A model generated the notes under the pieces. The model saw nothing but the letters and a program-made list of their open reading frames with translations, was not told where the DNA came from and searched no databases. DNA of 64,000 bases from Eopsaltria australis (taxonomy: Eukaryota; Chordata; Aves; Passeriformes; Petroicidae), in the NCBI GenBank assembly GCA_034509425.1, contig JAVTVJ010000049.1:1944001-2008000 (forward strand). The letters run 5' to 3'. Below, in pieces: positions 11,561 to 23,640 of the stretch. A program made the translations under genes and the position numbers. Each line of letters starts with the position of its first letter. Within the stretch, counting starts at the first letter, position 1.

Positions 11561-12060
11561 GTGCTCCCCTTTGCATGCCTTTTGTCGTTGCCTTGTCCCA
11601 GGATGTCTAGGCTTTGTGGTTTTCTGAAGCCTACTCTTGAGCACAAGCTTAACCCTAACTGAAGCAGTAAAAGTGGCTTTTTGCTAAGGTGCTAAGCGCA
11701 TGAGTGGCACCAAGCAGAAAGATGTGGAGAGAGAAACATTGGGGCAGCACCATGCTCCCCTAGCATGGCTTTTGCAGTTGCAGTATACCTAGGGCTCTGG
11801 ACTTTGTGTTTTTCTGAATCCTAACCCTAAGTGTAACCATAACCCTAGGCGAAGCAGTAAAACCAGCATTGGTGTGAGGCTGGTACCAAGGAGAAAAGTG
11901 TGGAGGGAGCAATGTTATGGCAGTGTTGTGCTCCCCCTGGTGTGGCTTTTGCAGTTGCAGTGTCCCTGGAGCTCTGGGCTTTGTGGTTTGCTCCATCCTA
12001 ACTCTAAGCCTAACCCTATGTGGAGTAGTAAAATCAGCCTTGTCTCAGCATCTATGCCAC
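11561..12060. repeat. ~176-bp tandem repeat carrying CCCTAA hexamers, block 2
   Basis: Nearly three units, with the 'ggggcag' landmark near 11745 and 11921 (about 176 bp apart). Each unit repeats the order of block 1. Hexamer clusters are 'cttaaccctaactg' at about 11649-11662, 'atcctaaccctaagtg' with 'cataaccctaggcg' at about 11818-11850, and 'atcctaactctaagcc' with 'taaccctatg' at about 11995-12020. The copy ends abruptly near 12060 in unique AT-rich DNA. A 78-codon minus frame at 11760-11996 is a by-product of the repeat. Confidence 0.85.
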
Positions 12061-14187
12061 AGGGAAATTAATTTGAACATTTGAAAATGGCCACAATCAT
12101 TTTAGGTATGTTAATTAGAATTTATGGTTGAAGTTTCTTAAATTTAGACATGCTAATAAAAAATCTTTTATACTAGATTCTTTTCCTGGTTAAGTCATCT
12201 TTTATGATCCCTTGGTAAAAATCCATGACACAGGCAGAATTAAAACCCCCAAAAGAATAAAAATAAATGTTGAGTACTGCCTTCACCTTAAGTACACCTC
12301 TCTGCTTAGCAGTTTCTTTTATGTTAATATTAACTGCACAAAGGAAATAGCAGAAAAGGTTTTTTTCCAGAGCCTAATTCTGAAGTGTGCCAGAATTACT
12401 GGGTTCAGGTGGGTTCAAGGAAAGTAGATTTTGAAGATAGGTCAGCCCTATGTGAGATGATTGTTCTATGCTTTTAAATAAAGTTTGGAGTTCTGTATAT
12501 CCAACAGTTAGATATATTTGAAATGCTGATCAAAGCACCTTTGTCTGAATTAGAGAAATTGCATCCGTCATCATATGTACAATTGTCTTGTAATGGCACA
12601 AGGAAAATGGAAAAATCTCAAAGTGGAAAATTCATTTAGTAGAAATAAATGGAGGTGAAAGTAAGGTGGAGTAGTGATGTCTCTCCCAGGGACATACTCT
12701 AGAAGAGGATTTACTGATTGGTTACATTAACTGCATGAAGATCAAAAAACCTCAACAAAGTAAAAGATTGACTATAAAAAGCAATTCCCAGAAACATTTC
12801 CTTCTGATTAAATGTGTGCGACTTGCAGATTCTTCATACAGAGAGAGAAAAAATAACAAAACAATTATTTGATGTGTACTGGAATACAGAGAAATAGTGG
12901 ATCCTGGGTCTTTGGGAATCTGCTGGATTTGCTAACATAGGCAAGGAGAATTTGCAGAATTCAAAAGGGATTTTGAGGCACTGGCTTACCTCTTGATTAA
13001 GGCTGGTAAAGAAAAAGAAAGGAGAACTGGAACAATAAAGGAGGGAAGATATTGACCAAACTCTGTGGAATGGCACTTCGGCTGAAGATAGAGCAATCTC
13101 TTCATCTATACAAAAGGCAACAAATATTTTTAGGATCAGTGGACCATTAAAGCCAGAGTCTAGTTTGATTCAACATTGGGTTTTGAATTATCACACTGAT
13201 ATGCAGAGGGATGAAGGTAAGGAAGGCAAGTTTTACTTGATGTCTGAATAGTGTTATTTGATTGTCATATTCAATGATATGAGAATTGAAAATACACTAC
13301 TAAATCAAGGCTTTTTTGTTTGTTTGCATGCTCATGGTTTTTGTTTGTTATTTGTTTTGTGTTCGTGCAGCTCCTTTTTCTCATGAACAGAGATAATGTC
13401 ATCTTTATATCTGCTGTTAATTCAAATAACAGAGGGACAGAAAGTGAGTCATAACATTTATCTGTATGTCTGTAGTCTCCAGGACGTTATTTGCAGGTGT
13501 CTGTAATACTAAGAGGATATATAGCTCTGTCTGTTACATGGTCTTTTGGCTTATTTCTAGCTCATAGTTCTAGTACAGCACTTGTGGAGGAATGAGTTGC
13601 ACATTCTTTCAAAAACAAAACCAACCAAACAAAAAATCCAGCACAGAATCAGAATATTCTCTGCTGGTCTGAAAATGTAATTGGATTAGGTAAAGGTTCA
13701 GTAATGATCTTTAAATGTTTGCACACTCTCAGGAATATTTGCAAAGGTGGAAGTGAAAATTATCACCTTTATAAGAGTTCTGTGGGTCAAGGATCAGTGA
13801 AGAGTTATAGAATATGAAGAACTGAAGTAATACAATAATACAAGTGGAACATCCATAAAAAAATTCTCTCTGAATGTGAATGAGGTACATTGTCATTTAA
13901 ATTTGACTTCAGTCAACTGTCAACTTTGGATCAAGCATCACAGATGAAGTAATGGGGGACACAAGAACTAATATTCAGGGACAGGAAAACATATATCGTC
14001 CCAAGGGCAATATTAACTCAGTGTTAGAAAGAAGTCCATATGTCTTGAATATCCCCAGAGTGTTAAAATTTTGTAATATGAAATCACTGGTTTAAACTCA
14101 GCTTCACTCATTATTCTATGGAAATGAAAGAAGAAAAAGTCAGAACTGTAGTATGTATTTGACTCAGGCTTTAAAGTTTTCTGAGGG

Positions 14188-14213
14188 TTTTTTTTTTTTT
14201 TTGTGTGTGTGTG
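14188..14213. repeat. T15 followed by (GT)n
   Basis: An uninterrupted run of 15 T (14188-14202) followed by GTGTGTGTGTG. Confidence 0.95.
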
Positions 14214-15882
14214 GCTGCATACTTAGTGATCAAAGAAGCAGAGTACATCTCTACAGGAATAATCTGGTGCAAATGTGATATGGTTTGTGCATATGTGACT
14301 TACTAGTTATTCTACTACCAGTGGGATAACACACATATAACATCAGGACTCAGAAATGACCGTCTGGGTAACTACTTGCTCCTAGGGCCATATTAGAATT
14401 TAGCTACCTTCTTAAGTTATTCTGAATATTGCTGAGCATCTAAATGGGTACATTTTTATTTACTGGGAACCAAAGAAATGCTGAGTTGCAAATACACCCA
14501 GGCTCCAGAGACTTTCAACTAAGGTGTTAAAAGAGAACTTTTCAAATTTTCAGTCAGAAAGAAAACACAGATTACTCAAAATATTAAGTTGTTTAAGAAT
14601 TAGCTGTCTCCTCAGTCTTTTCATAATCTGAACTAACAGAAACATTGTCTACTGGTCAGTAATTGCAGGTGAAAACTAGGCCTTGTGGTCTTCAATAAGA
14701 ATTCTGCCAACAGCATTAGGGGAGCCAGGATTTGCATATTAATTTCTGGCTGTGTGTGCATTACATTCATGAATAGTTAGAGTGAAACACTCTGTCTATG
14801 TCCATCAATCTGAATTTCATGTTTCTATGTACCAAATAGGTATAAAATTGTGTATACTATACTCTAGAGCCTATACCCTTGAATATGAAACAACTAGGTT
14901 CTAAATATGTCTGTTGACAAATATACAGATTGCTTGAGAAAATCCTTAGATGTAAAATTTACTGCTGGCTATATGCAGTATGCCTGCATATCAATTGCAA
15001 TGCCACAGTAAAGTTTATTATGGATTTTCAGAGGTATGGTGTGATATCAAGTTTAAAAAGTGCTTGAGGAATATGAACTATCAATGAAAACTGTAAGGAA
15101 GAAGTACACTGTGCCTTATGCATTAGAAGAGTGATGCTAAGAGCATTACACCTCATGGAGTTATAAACTAGCTGCATTAATATATGCATTTTACAATACA
15201 GCATAATATTGTATATTGTGCTGTATATAATACAGCACCATTTTTGGGAACAATGAATAGCCAGTTGGAAATTTCTCAGTTTCCCTTTAAGGGCATGTCT
15301 TCGAAGAGGACATAGTTGACTGAATTTTTTCTAGTAGCAGCAGTCAATCATATTTTTAAATTCTAGAATTTTTTCATGCGTTCCCTTTTTGTTCACTTTC
15401 AATCTACACTTATGTAATTTAGCTTTATTGGCATGACAGTTTGCAAAAAGTGAGTTTCAAAGTCGTGTGCTTGACAATTGAAGTAAAATGGATTTAAAAT
15501 GTACATACATAAAGTGGTCTCACCAGCAGAGTTTGCACATTCATCTACTTGGGAAGCAGGTCTAATGGTGATATTCGTTTGTTCCTACTCACAGTGAATA
15601 AAGTGCACAATAATTTGTGATGTCTTTAAAATTGCATTGAGAGCTAAGGAATTTCCCAGAAGACTCTGACAGTTGGATCCCTGTTTTAGGTTGTTTGCAA
15701 AGATACTGTTATTTGGTACAAAATCATTGGAAGGCTCAAAACTTTGTCCTTTACAGTCTATTAATCTATCTTCTATTTCTCCCCATTCTTTCTTTTAACA
15801 TATGGATGCATTATGTTGTACCTAGATGAAACTCCGGTCTTAGAAATTAAAGTATTTAAGGCTCCTTGGCTTACAAATTAGC

Positions 15883-15916
15883 TTTGTTTGATGTTTGTTT
15901 GTTCGTTTGTTTGTTC
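15883..15916. repeat. (TTTG)n microsatellite, imperfect
   Basis: TTTG units interrupted by GA and by a TTCG variant. Confidence 0.85.
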
Positions 15917-17211
15917 AAAATCTCCAACAAACTGTCAAAATTGTGGAAGAATTGTAGCCTAAAAGATCCTGGTTGCACATAAGTATGCTCGGTTTGAGCA
16001 TGGTTTGCAGCATAACTATGCAGTACCAATGTCACTGTAGAAGACAGTGAATCCCAGGAGAAACCCTCTTGTCCTTTGATGGGATGAGTTTGCTGATGAA
16101 AGGTTCACACACACCTAAAATGAAATTGAACTTTACACATACTCTGTCAGCAAAGACAGTGTGTGCACCCCACTTGCTCTTCATTCTGTTGTCATGCTGT
16201 ATTTTATCTTTTACTGATACAAGTATTTCTGAGTTCATATTTCAAACCAGGTTATTGAAATGGTGGAGGTCTCAGACTTCTTCAATGTGTTTTCCTCTAA
16301 TTAGAGATATTCTAGAAAAAAATAGCTCTGGTATTTCATCCAATTTTTGGTTTGCCAATGAGAACCCTCTCTTATATTGTAGGCAGAATGATGTAGATAG
16401 GTCCCAGGTCACTGGGTCAGGAGAAAATGTACGAAGCCTTTCTTAGCCAAGGACATGCTAAATACACGCTGAACTTTTTGAGTGACTTTATAATTTAAAT
16501 GGTAAAAGTGTTTTCTTCAATGATTATACTTTCTTTGTGTTTTTCTTCAGAAAGGTATACGTTTGTGCATATGCTTATCCTGTGTATGATGGTAGAAGAG
16601 GTAGAAGTTGAGGCAGCAAGAATCTTATTTACATGGAATTTGGGTTCCTTCAGTGACTTGGAAACCAGCTTGAAAAATCATGCAATGCCAGAATTATGCA
16701 TTAGCATCCACAGCCTGGGTCCTTGTGCTTATTTGGGATTGATAAAACTCCTTTTTTATAGTACAGTATAGCCAAACATCATATTAAGCACTTCCATTCA
16801 GTCTGATAAATAGAACTAATTTAAATTTAATTAAGTCTAAAGTGACTTAACTAAAAACATTACAGGCAGTTGAAAAGTACATAAGCAAACTATCTTTTCT
16901 TCCTTCATTTGGATAGTTTTTGTTTTCCTTCAGCATTTTTTTTCTGTGATGTATTTAAGAAATATTTCTGGTACACAAATAACAGAGTATTTTGCTAGAC
17001 CCACATTTCCTGCATAGAAGGAAGTGACAACCACAAGAAAACTAAGATGCAGCACATTGTCTAAAGGGATATGCAAGCCTTTTCTTACTGGGTGTTATAT
17101 ATTCTTTCCCCAAGTATATATTTCTTCTACCCTTGTATGTGTAATTCAGTTTTTTATAAGCTCCAATTTACTCTTTAGTAGTTCTTGTAAAAAAGTCATT
17201 TCACTAACGAC

Positions 17212-18112
17212 TGGATGCAGGACTTCAAGGAATACTAAGGAAGTTTGCCAACAACACTAAACTGGGAGGAGCTGTCAACTCCCTCGAGGTCAAGAGAGAC
17301 CTCGACAAATTAGAGAGATGGGCAATCACCAACCCTATGAAGTGTAACAAGGGTAAGTGCCAGATTCTGCACCTGGGACAGGGCAACCCTGGCTGTGTGT
17401 GTAGACTGGGGAATGAGAGGCTGGAGAGCAGTGCTGCAGAAAGGGACCTGGGGGTCCTGGTCAATGGAAGTTGAACCTCAGTCAGCAGTGCCCTGGCAGC
17501 CAGGAAGGCTGAGTGTGTCCTGGAGTGCATCAGGCACAGCATCGGCAGCTGGGCAAGGAAGGGGATTGTCCCACTCTGCTCTGCACTGGAGCGGCCTCAC
17601 CATGAGTGCTGGGGGCAGTTCTGGGTGCCACAGTATAAGAAAGATATTAAGAGTGTCCAAAGGAGGGCAATGAAGATAGTGAAGGGTCTGGAGGAGAAGC
17701 CACGTGAGGAGTGGCTGAGGTCACTTGGTCTGTTCAGCCTGGAGAAGAGGGAAACTGAGGTGACACCTCATTTTTGTCTTCAACATTCTCATGAGGGGAT
17801 GCAGAGGGGCAAGTACCCATCTTGTCAGTCTTGTGACTGGAGACAAGACTCAAGGAAATGGCATGAAGCTGAGTTGGGGGATATTTAGGTTGGATATAAG
17901 GAAAAGGTTTTTCACACAGAAGGTGTTGGGCACTGAAACAGGATCCCCAGGGAAGTGGTCATACCACCAAGCCTCTTGGAGTTCAAGAAGTGTTTGGATA
18001 ATGTTCTCAGGCACATGGAGTAAATCTTGGGGTATTCCGTGCAGGGCCTGGAGTTGAATTTGATGATCCTGATGGGTCCCTTCCAATTCAGCATATTCCA
18101 TGATTCTATATT
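17212..18112 (+). mobile_element. CR1 LINE, ~900-bp 3' portion, plus strand
   Basis: This is the longest CR1 copy in the window. It covers the end of the reverse-transcriptase ORF2 and the 3' UTR. Diagnostic stretches in order are 'aagtttgccaacaacactaa' with 'actgggaggagctgtc' (17243-17278), 'gacctcgacaaattagagag' (17299-17318), 'ctggagagcagtgctgcaga' (17420-17439), 'agtgtgtcctggagtgcatc' (17512-17531), 'ctggaggagaagccacg' (17688-17704), 'ggttggatataaggaaaagg' (17888-17907), 'ccccagggaagtggtcatac' (17944-17963) and the terminal 'gatgatcctgatgggtccc' with 'ttccaattcagcatattcca' and 'tgattctat' (18062-18109). All frames are broken by stops, so it is a dead, 5'-truncated copy. Numerous 60-105-codon frames on both strands at 17225-18172 are by-products of its higher GC and are not host genes. 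Confidence 0.96.
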
Positions 18113-18417
18113 TATGTATATAGGTGAAAATTTGCTGTATCCTCTTTGAGGAGTATCATTATTTACCAACACATAGGACTTTTTTCTTTAGTGATGAATT
18201 ACAGACAGGTTCAGACATGAAAATATTCAATAGGATATTTAAAAAATGAAACTAAGTTTAGTATGACTTCTAATTACCAGACTTCTTCTGTATTACCTAT
18301 CTCCAAATAAATAATACTGGTTTCTGTAACACCCACAACCCAGCTTTTTGTGAAGCTCAGCCCTTTTGTAAAGCTATGAAACAGGTTGTCCTGAGACATT
18401 GTCTCTGTTCTTGATTG

Positions 18418-18490
18418 TGTGTGTTTGTAGGTTGGCTTACATGACCTTCAAAGATCCCTTGCAGCTTAAATTATTCCATAACTATATGAT
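18418..18490 (+). mobile_element. CR1 LINE 3' tail fragment, plus strand
   Basis: 'gttggcttacatgaccttca' followed by 'aagatcccttgcagc', 'ttaaattattccat' and 'aactatatgat' matches the common CR1 ending (ggactagatgacctt...aaggtcccttccaac...attctatgattctatgat) with clear divergence. It lies 300 bp downstream of the large CR1 copy and ends with its own octamers, so it is a separate, older insertion. Confidence 0.65.
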
Positions 18491-21400
18491 ACAGCTGAAA
18501 TGGGAAATTTGTTACAAAATGTTAATGCCAGATGATTTTAAATTTAGATTGCAATAATGAGTATCCACACAATCACCTGAATGCCAGATGTCCAACAGGG
18601 TTCCAGTGGGATAGTTTGCAAAGCAGCAATCATCACATTTTCAATAAGAATTGCAGAAAGAATGGGTATTTACTTTGGAATCTTTCCAGTGGGAGCAAAA
18701 TAGGTAAAATCTGTCTCTGGTAATGGGGAGACTAGTATAAAACATTTCTATGTAACCATGTGCATGCAACCTGAGTCAGCTTGGCCAAAGAAAAAGAGTG
18801 AATAAATTCATTCTGAAATTATGTGAAGTCTGTTTGAATGCTCTTCTGATAAGCAATCCAATTTTACAAACACCTGTTACCTCTGCTGTGGATCATCCAT
18901 ACAAGAGTAAAAATCTTGGATGTAAAAGTGAGTCTGAAAACTCCTTATAAGCCTTTGGTTTTTCTGGGAGCCTGAAGTGAGGATACAGCTTTGCTAGGTC
19001 AATGGAAGCTGTAGGGGATTAAAGGAATTCTTTAAATGATTGCATGGTATCTATTACAATACAGAGGAATAGCAATATATTTTTCTGTCAACTGTACACC
19101 TTTCTCTCATACTGTTTCCTTCTTCCAACCACAGAATGCTTCCTTACCCACACTCCATCAGGCTTCTTCTATCAGCCAGATATGAATTTCAGCTCTCATT
19201 GTGGAATTGCTATCCTGTCTTTTGGTTGCAGCAGCTATAGCTTTCACTGGAAATGGGAATTATCTGTCCCTTTTGATTTCCCTCTTCATCTCACTCAATG
19301 TTATGGCTTTCTGACAGAGTTTTATGTAGCCAATGCTTTATGGCAAACTTCTTTTTTTTTTTCCTGAGTATTCAGCAAATTTCTTTCAGGTAACTGCCAG
19401 ATTATATTTTATAGAAGTATTTGAGAATTTTGCATTATTTTTAATGGGAGCAACAAGCAACACCTAAGGAAATTCATATGTTATCGTACATTAGCTTTCC
19501 AAATATAGTAACTCATTGCATGTTTGGTTACATACCAAATCCAGAAGGCAGAAGATTGGACACACAGATGTTCAGCAGAGTGATGGAAATAGTGAAGTGC
19601 AGCCAGATTTGGTCAATGCTTATTTACAGCATACCAGTTAAAGCAGAGGTAGTGGCAAAACAATGCAATTTTAAAATAAAAATGATTATAGTTTTCAAGT
19701 TAACCATAGGAGAGGAGGGCAAGTGAATTAGCCTCCCAAACATTGCAAGAAACCTCAGTTTTCAGGCAATTCAAATATCTTGGAGTTGTTCTTACTTGGA
19801 GCCTTAATATTTGGTACAGATAAGAATTAAAATTTCCTTTTAATTTTTTGTAATAATCATTTTTTAAAAAGGAATAAGATTAAATATTAGTGATAAAAAT
19901 ACTTGACACCTGGATGAGTGAATTTGTTATTGAGGAGTGTAATTGTACTATTAGAGTGAGGTGAGCTAGCAGACTATAAACGAAAAGAAGAAGTTAAATC
20001 AATTCATGTTCATTTATTTGCTTCCTTACAACTTAATTGTGATATGCAGTCTTAGAATAAACTGATAATTTGGTTTGGTTAATAGAAATTAATTGAAATA
20101 AGTGATACTCCAGCTGAATTCTGCACAGTATGTTAATTTTTTCCAGTTCCTGAAGAAATTAGTGATCCAAGTTGGCTTGGAAAAAACCTACTGTCTAAAC
20201 CACAAAGCTGTCTTACTCTTTTGTTCAACTCAACATTAAAATAAATACTTATTCTTTAAAACAGACCATTAGAGAGCTGAAGTGTAAATAACTATTTATT
20301 CCAGTTCTCTGGACGAAAATGCATCCAGTTTAGGTATTGATTTAGCCCTGAAAATTGTTTGTCTGTAATTATAAAAGAGATTCAAGAAGAAAATTAATTA
20401 ATCTGATAGTCTAGTAGGGATTTATATTTGTCAATGTCAATATAGTAGAAACAAGTTTGAGGAGTTAACAAACTATAACTTGTCCCGAGCGAAATTATTT
20501 GACACAAAACATCTTTTGCTAATGTTGACATTAGCATGTGGGATGTGGGATGAAGAAGCATGTCAACATGCATGACCAAGCTGCTCATCATTTAACTGTG
20601 CTATGCAGAAATTGTGCTGGTGGCACCACCTTCCAACTGGCTTAGATGTGGCAGGGAGGGAAAAGGCAGTTTTATCAGTGTTTAGAAGTTTAATTTCTTC
20701 AGAGGGAATGGATCTTGCTTGGAATTTCTTATATTGAAAATATGTTTTCTGGAAAAAGCAGTGGTCAGGAAACTAGTGACTCCTACTGATCCTTCACAGA
20801 ATTTACAGTTAGTGAAATCACAGGAGCAGGTAAGACTGGTTAAGTTAGCACATGAATGTTTAAACCCTTTGATCAGTGCAATTATGCACGGAAGCACCAA
20901 ATCCATTTGCCTGAAACCACTGCAGCAGTAAACAGCTCTCCACAACCCTTAACAACAGAGCTTTCCATATGGTTGGTCTCTGATAACCCATGCCAAGGCC
21001 TCTGGGAGACTGATGATCATGTCAGGCTGCTGTTGTATCACATACAGCAGCAGCCACCACAGTTGAGAAGGGGAGCTGTCCCGGGCTTGGTTGCTGTATG
21101 ATCCTGCCTTGTGTGGTCCCATCTCAGCCAGCTGAATGATTTTGCCTTAGCCATGCAATTCTTACACCTTTCCTCCTCCCCTTCTGCACAGGAAATGATG
21201 AAATGATTGGAGTCACAAGGTACCTTTAGGAATTGGACATTTACTTCCTTGTTTGAAACCAAACATTACTGATATATAGTTGTTGCAAAGAGAGCTACTT
21301 TTTTGTTCTCCTGAAATCCCAGGTCACTTTTTCAATATTGGCAGACTTGAAAGGAACAGGTTCAAGATTTGTCTATTTCAAACCTATCTCAGGCTTTACT

Positions 21401-22134
21401 GGGTCTTCTCCCTCCTCTCTTTCCATATGCAAGCAATCATGTCTGTCTGGGTATTATGTAAACAGATGATAATTTATTCAGTAATGTTTTGTATTTGTTT
21501 GGTTTTCCAGCTGATCTGACATTGTTTGACCACAGTAATCTGTAAAACTAACAGGAAGGCTGGTTTCTACCTTTCACTTAGCATTTATAACCTCTCTCTT
21601 TCTGTAAATAGACCTTGCAAAAATGAAAAAATGCTAACAGTGGGTAAGAATTGCGGAACAGAGACTAAATAGCTGGATTCCTTTCTCAGGTCTGCTGCAG
21701 AAAATTGTTGACCTTGGGATGTGACGGGTCAGATTGCAGAAAGTAATATTACTGCAGAGGAAATTAATAATAATTACATTATTAGAAATATGTTTTTCTC
21801 TCGTTATCTGCTCAGTTTTGTATTGTGATCTACCGGAGGAGTTAATTTGTTTTCTGGGACAAATGAGTAACCATGTCAGCTGTGCCAAAAAAAAGAATTA
21901 CTTTTGAGGCCAAAAAGATTTTTGATTTTATACATTTTTCTTATATGCCTAAGTCTGTAAACTACTATTATATAGTTGCATATCTTCCTAATTAACTCTA
22001 GTACATTTCCTACCCTTTCTCTTAGATTTTAGAACAATAACTTGACTTTCTAAACACATTCCTGAAATATTGTATAGCCTTATTGTCAGGAAGAGGACCT
22101 ACAAGAAAAAATATTTTGTTTTCCAACCAGAATC
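18491..22134. other. Unique AT-rich sequence, no gene seen
   Basis: About 3.6 kb with stops in all frames. Open frames at 19044-19367 and 20682-20945 (under 110 codons) have no recognisable domain. A small imperfect hairpin of GCTGCTGT/ACAGCAGC arms with a 10-base loop lies at 21026-21051. Confidence 0.55.
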
Positions 22135-22366
22135 TGAGAAGTCATAACAAAAAATGGGACAAAGAAGCCTTGGACTAACTCCAAGGAGGCTGACCCAGGG
22201 GTGGGTTACTCTGGCTACTGAATCTCCTATTGGATGTACCTGTTAGATATCTTAATGAGTTAACCTTTTAAAATTGGGTACTAGGTGTTCCTCATCACTA
22301 CCAGGACACCTGGAAGCTTCCAAATAAAGGTCTGCTTTTTAACTTTACTATTCTTACACTGCTGCA
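22135..22366 (+). mobile_element. Probable solo LTR, plus orientation
   Basis: The 3' part 'tccaaataaaggtctgcttt' with 'ttaactttac' (22319-22347) carries a poly(A) signal AATAAA (22323-22328). It looks like the R/U5 start of bird ERV LTRs as I remember them. A plausible left end is TGAGAAGTCATAAC at 22135 and a plausible right end is a CA between 22357 and 22366. No internal retroviral sequence follows, and no convincing target duplication was found, so the ends are approximate. Confidence 0.5.
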
Positions 22367-23449
22367 AGAATTTTTTTCCTCTTTTGGTTATAGGCAATAC
22401 TTTGATGAATATGTCTGTCAGAGGTTATTCTGTGCTTCTGGTAGAGTAGTCAGTGTGAGTACTTGTGTACCTGTTTCAACTAAAATGAGCTGTGCTTGTG
22501 TACACCTTTTAAATAGTTGATCTTTAATAACTTGGCTCAGGTTGTGACTATGGCTTTAGAGCTGAGGATGGAAACAAGGAAAAGTTTGCTTAAACATTCA
22601 GAGGGCTCTCAGTATTATCTGATTTCAGATATACGAGAAGTACATCAGCAGGTCATGACTTTTAACACTGGCAGCTAAAGTCTGATGCAGAAGGAAGACC
22701 AATAAATAGTGAAAAAGGCACAGAGATAACTTGGTGTAAAGGAAGCCACCATAATGTGGGCAAAGCCCCACTCTCCTAAGCACAATGGAAGAGAAGAAGT
22801 GCTTGATATGTTGGGCGAGAGAGGCAGGTGGGGTTACAAGTGCACATCAACAGTGCAGCATCCTTTGCCCTTTTAGTTCAAGAAACTTAAACAGGGTGTG
22901 ATGCATGGTCAACAAAGATTACTCATCCTAGCTCTTAGGAAAGATAAATCTCCAGGGTTCTTTTGGGGCTGAACAGAGGGTGATATAATAAGAGACAGTA
23001 ATGTTGAAGCTGGTAGGACAAATTTTGGTACTTGGAGTTTTGTGGCCAGCTTTGAGCAAGCACTCTTACTCGAACATTAAAAATTCTATGTAATCTCCTT
23101 ATATAATGACAATGTATGAAAGCTGTTCTTTTTCTCTCAAACATGTCAGTCTGACTATGAAAGAGAGACTTACTTTCTTTTTGGAACTTAACTTTGGATT
23201 AACAAAGGATGTCTGAAAAACATCCCTTCTTCACTTCAGCTTCTCACTTCAGTCACTACTGACTACAAAGTTATTGATTTTTTCTACTTGGCAGTGCCCT
23301 AACACAGGAGTTAACAAAAAAGCAAGGAAGGTAAACTTCCTTGAACAACAACAAAAAAAATACTGTTTTTCTGCTTCAACAACTCATTACAAGTTGTGGA
23401 CTGTATTTATTAGAAATAATAATAGAGTTAATAATAAACTAATAATAAA
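22367..23449. other. Unique sequence, no gene seen
   Basis: Nothing recognised on either strand; stops in all frames. Confidence 0.55.
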
Positions 23450-23620
23450 CTTCCCCAGGGAAGTAGTCACAGCACCAAGCCTGAGTTCAAGAAGCATTTG
23501 GACAATGCTCTCAGGCTCATAGTGTGACTCTGAGGGCTGTCCTCTGGAGGATTAAGATTTGGACTCCAAGATCCTTGAGGGTCCCTTCCAACTCAGCACG
23601 TTCTGTGATTCTGTTAAATT
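23450..23620 (+). mobile_element. CR1 LINE 3' end, plus strand
   Basis: 'cttccccagggaagtagtca', 'gttcaagaagcatttggaca' with 'atgctctcaggctcat', and 'aagatccttgagggtccctt' with 'ccaactcagcacgttctgtg' are textbook CR1 3' UTR. The element is 5'-truncated in the 3' UTR. Its terminal octamers run directly into a perfect inverted repeat (next entry). Confidence 0.9.
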
Positions 23621-23640
23621 TGTAAATTTAACAGAATCAC
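23605..23640. repeat. Perfect 17-bp-arm inverted repeat at the CR1 3' terminus
   Basis: The left arm gtgattctgttaaattt (23605-23621) and the right arm aaatttaacagaatcac (23624-23640) are exact reverse complements separated by only GT. The left arm begins inside the CR1 terminal octamer repeats, so the right arm is a fold-back copy of the CR1 end plus nine further bases. Confidence 0.95.

Larger units (their letters stand above)
12061..17211. other. Unique AT-rich sequence, no gene seen
   Basis: About 5 kb with stops in every frame and scattered homopolymers. Open frames at 16069-16446 (125 codons, plus) and 16499-16771 (90 codons, plus) overlap other frames and show no domain, no splice-site pair and no codon bias that I can judge. 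A Pou/octamer-like site (ATTTGCATATTAAT, 14731-14744) and a small hairpin (15197-15225) are the only notable points. Confidence 0.55.

Noticed and set aside
10740..12020. True interstitial telomere (pure TTAGGG array)
   Set aside because: The hexamers are few per unit, degenerate and embedded in a longer complex repeat, so a simple telomere tract does not describe the locus.
17225..18172. Cluster of 60-105-codon frames on both strands
   Set aside because: All lie inside one CR1 copy whose higher GC lowers stop frequency.
21026..21051. microRNA precursor suggested by the GCTGCTGT/ACAGCAGC hairpin
   Set aside because: Only eight paired bases around a 10-base loop, too short for a pre-miRNA stem.
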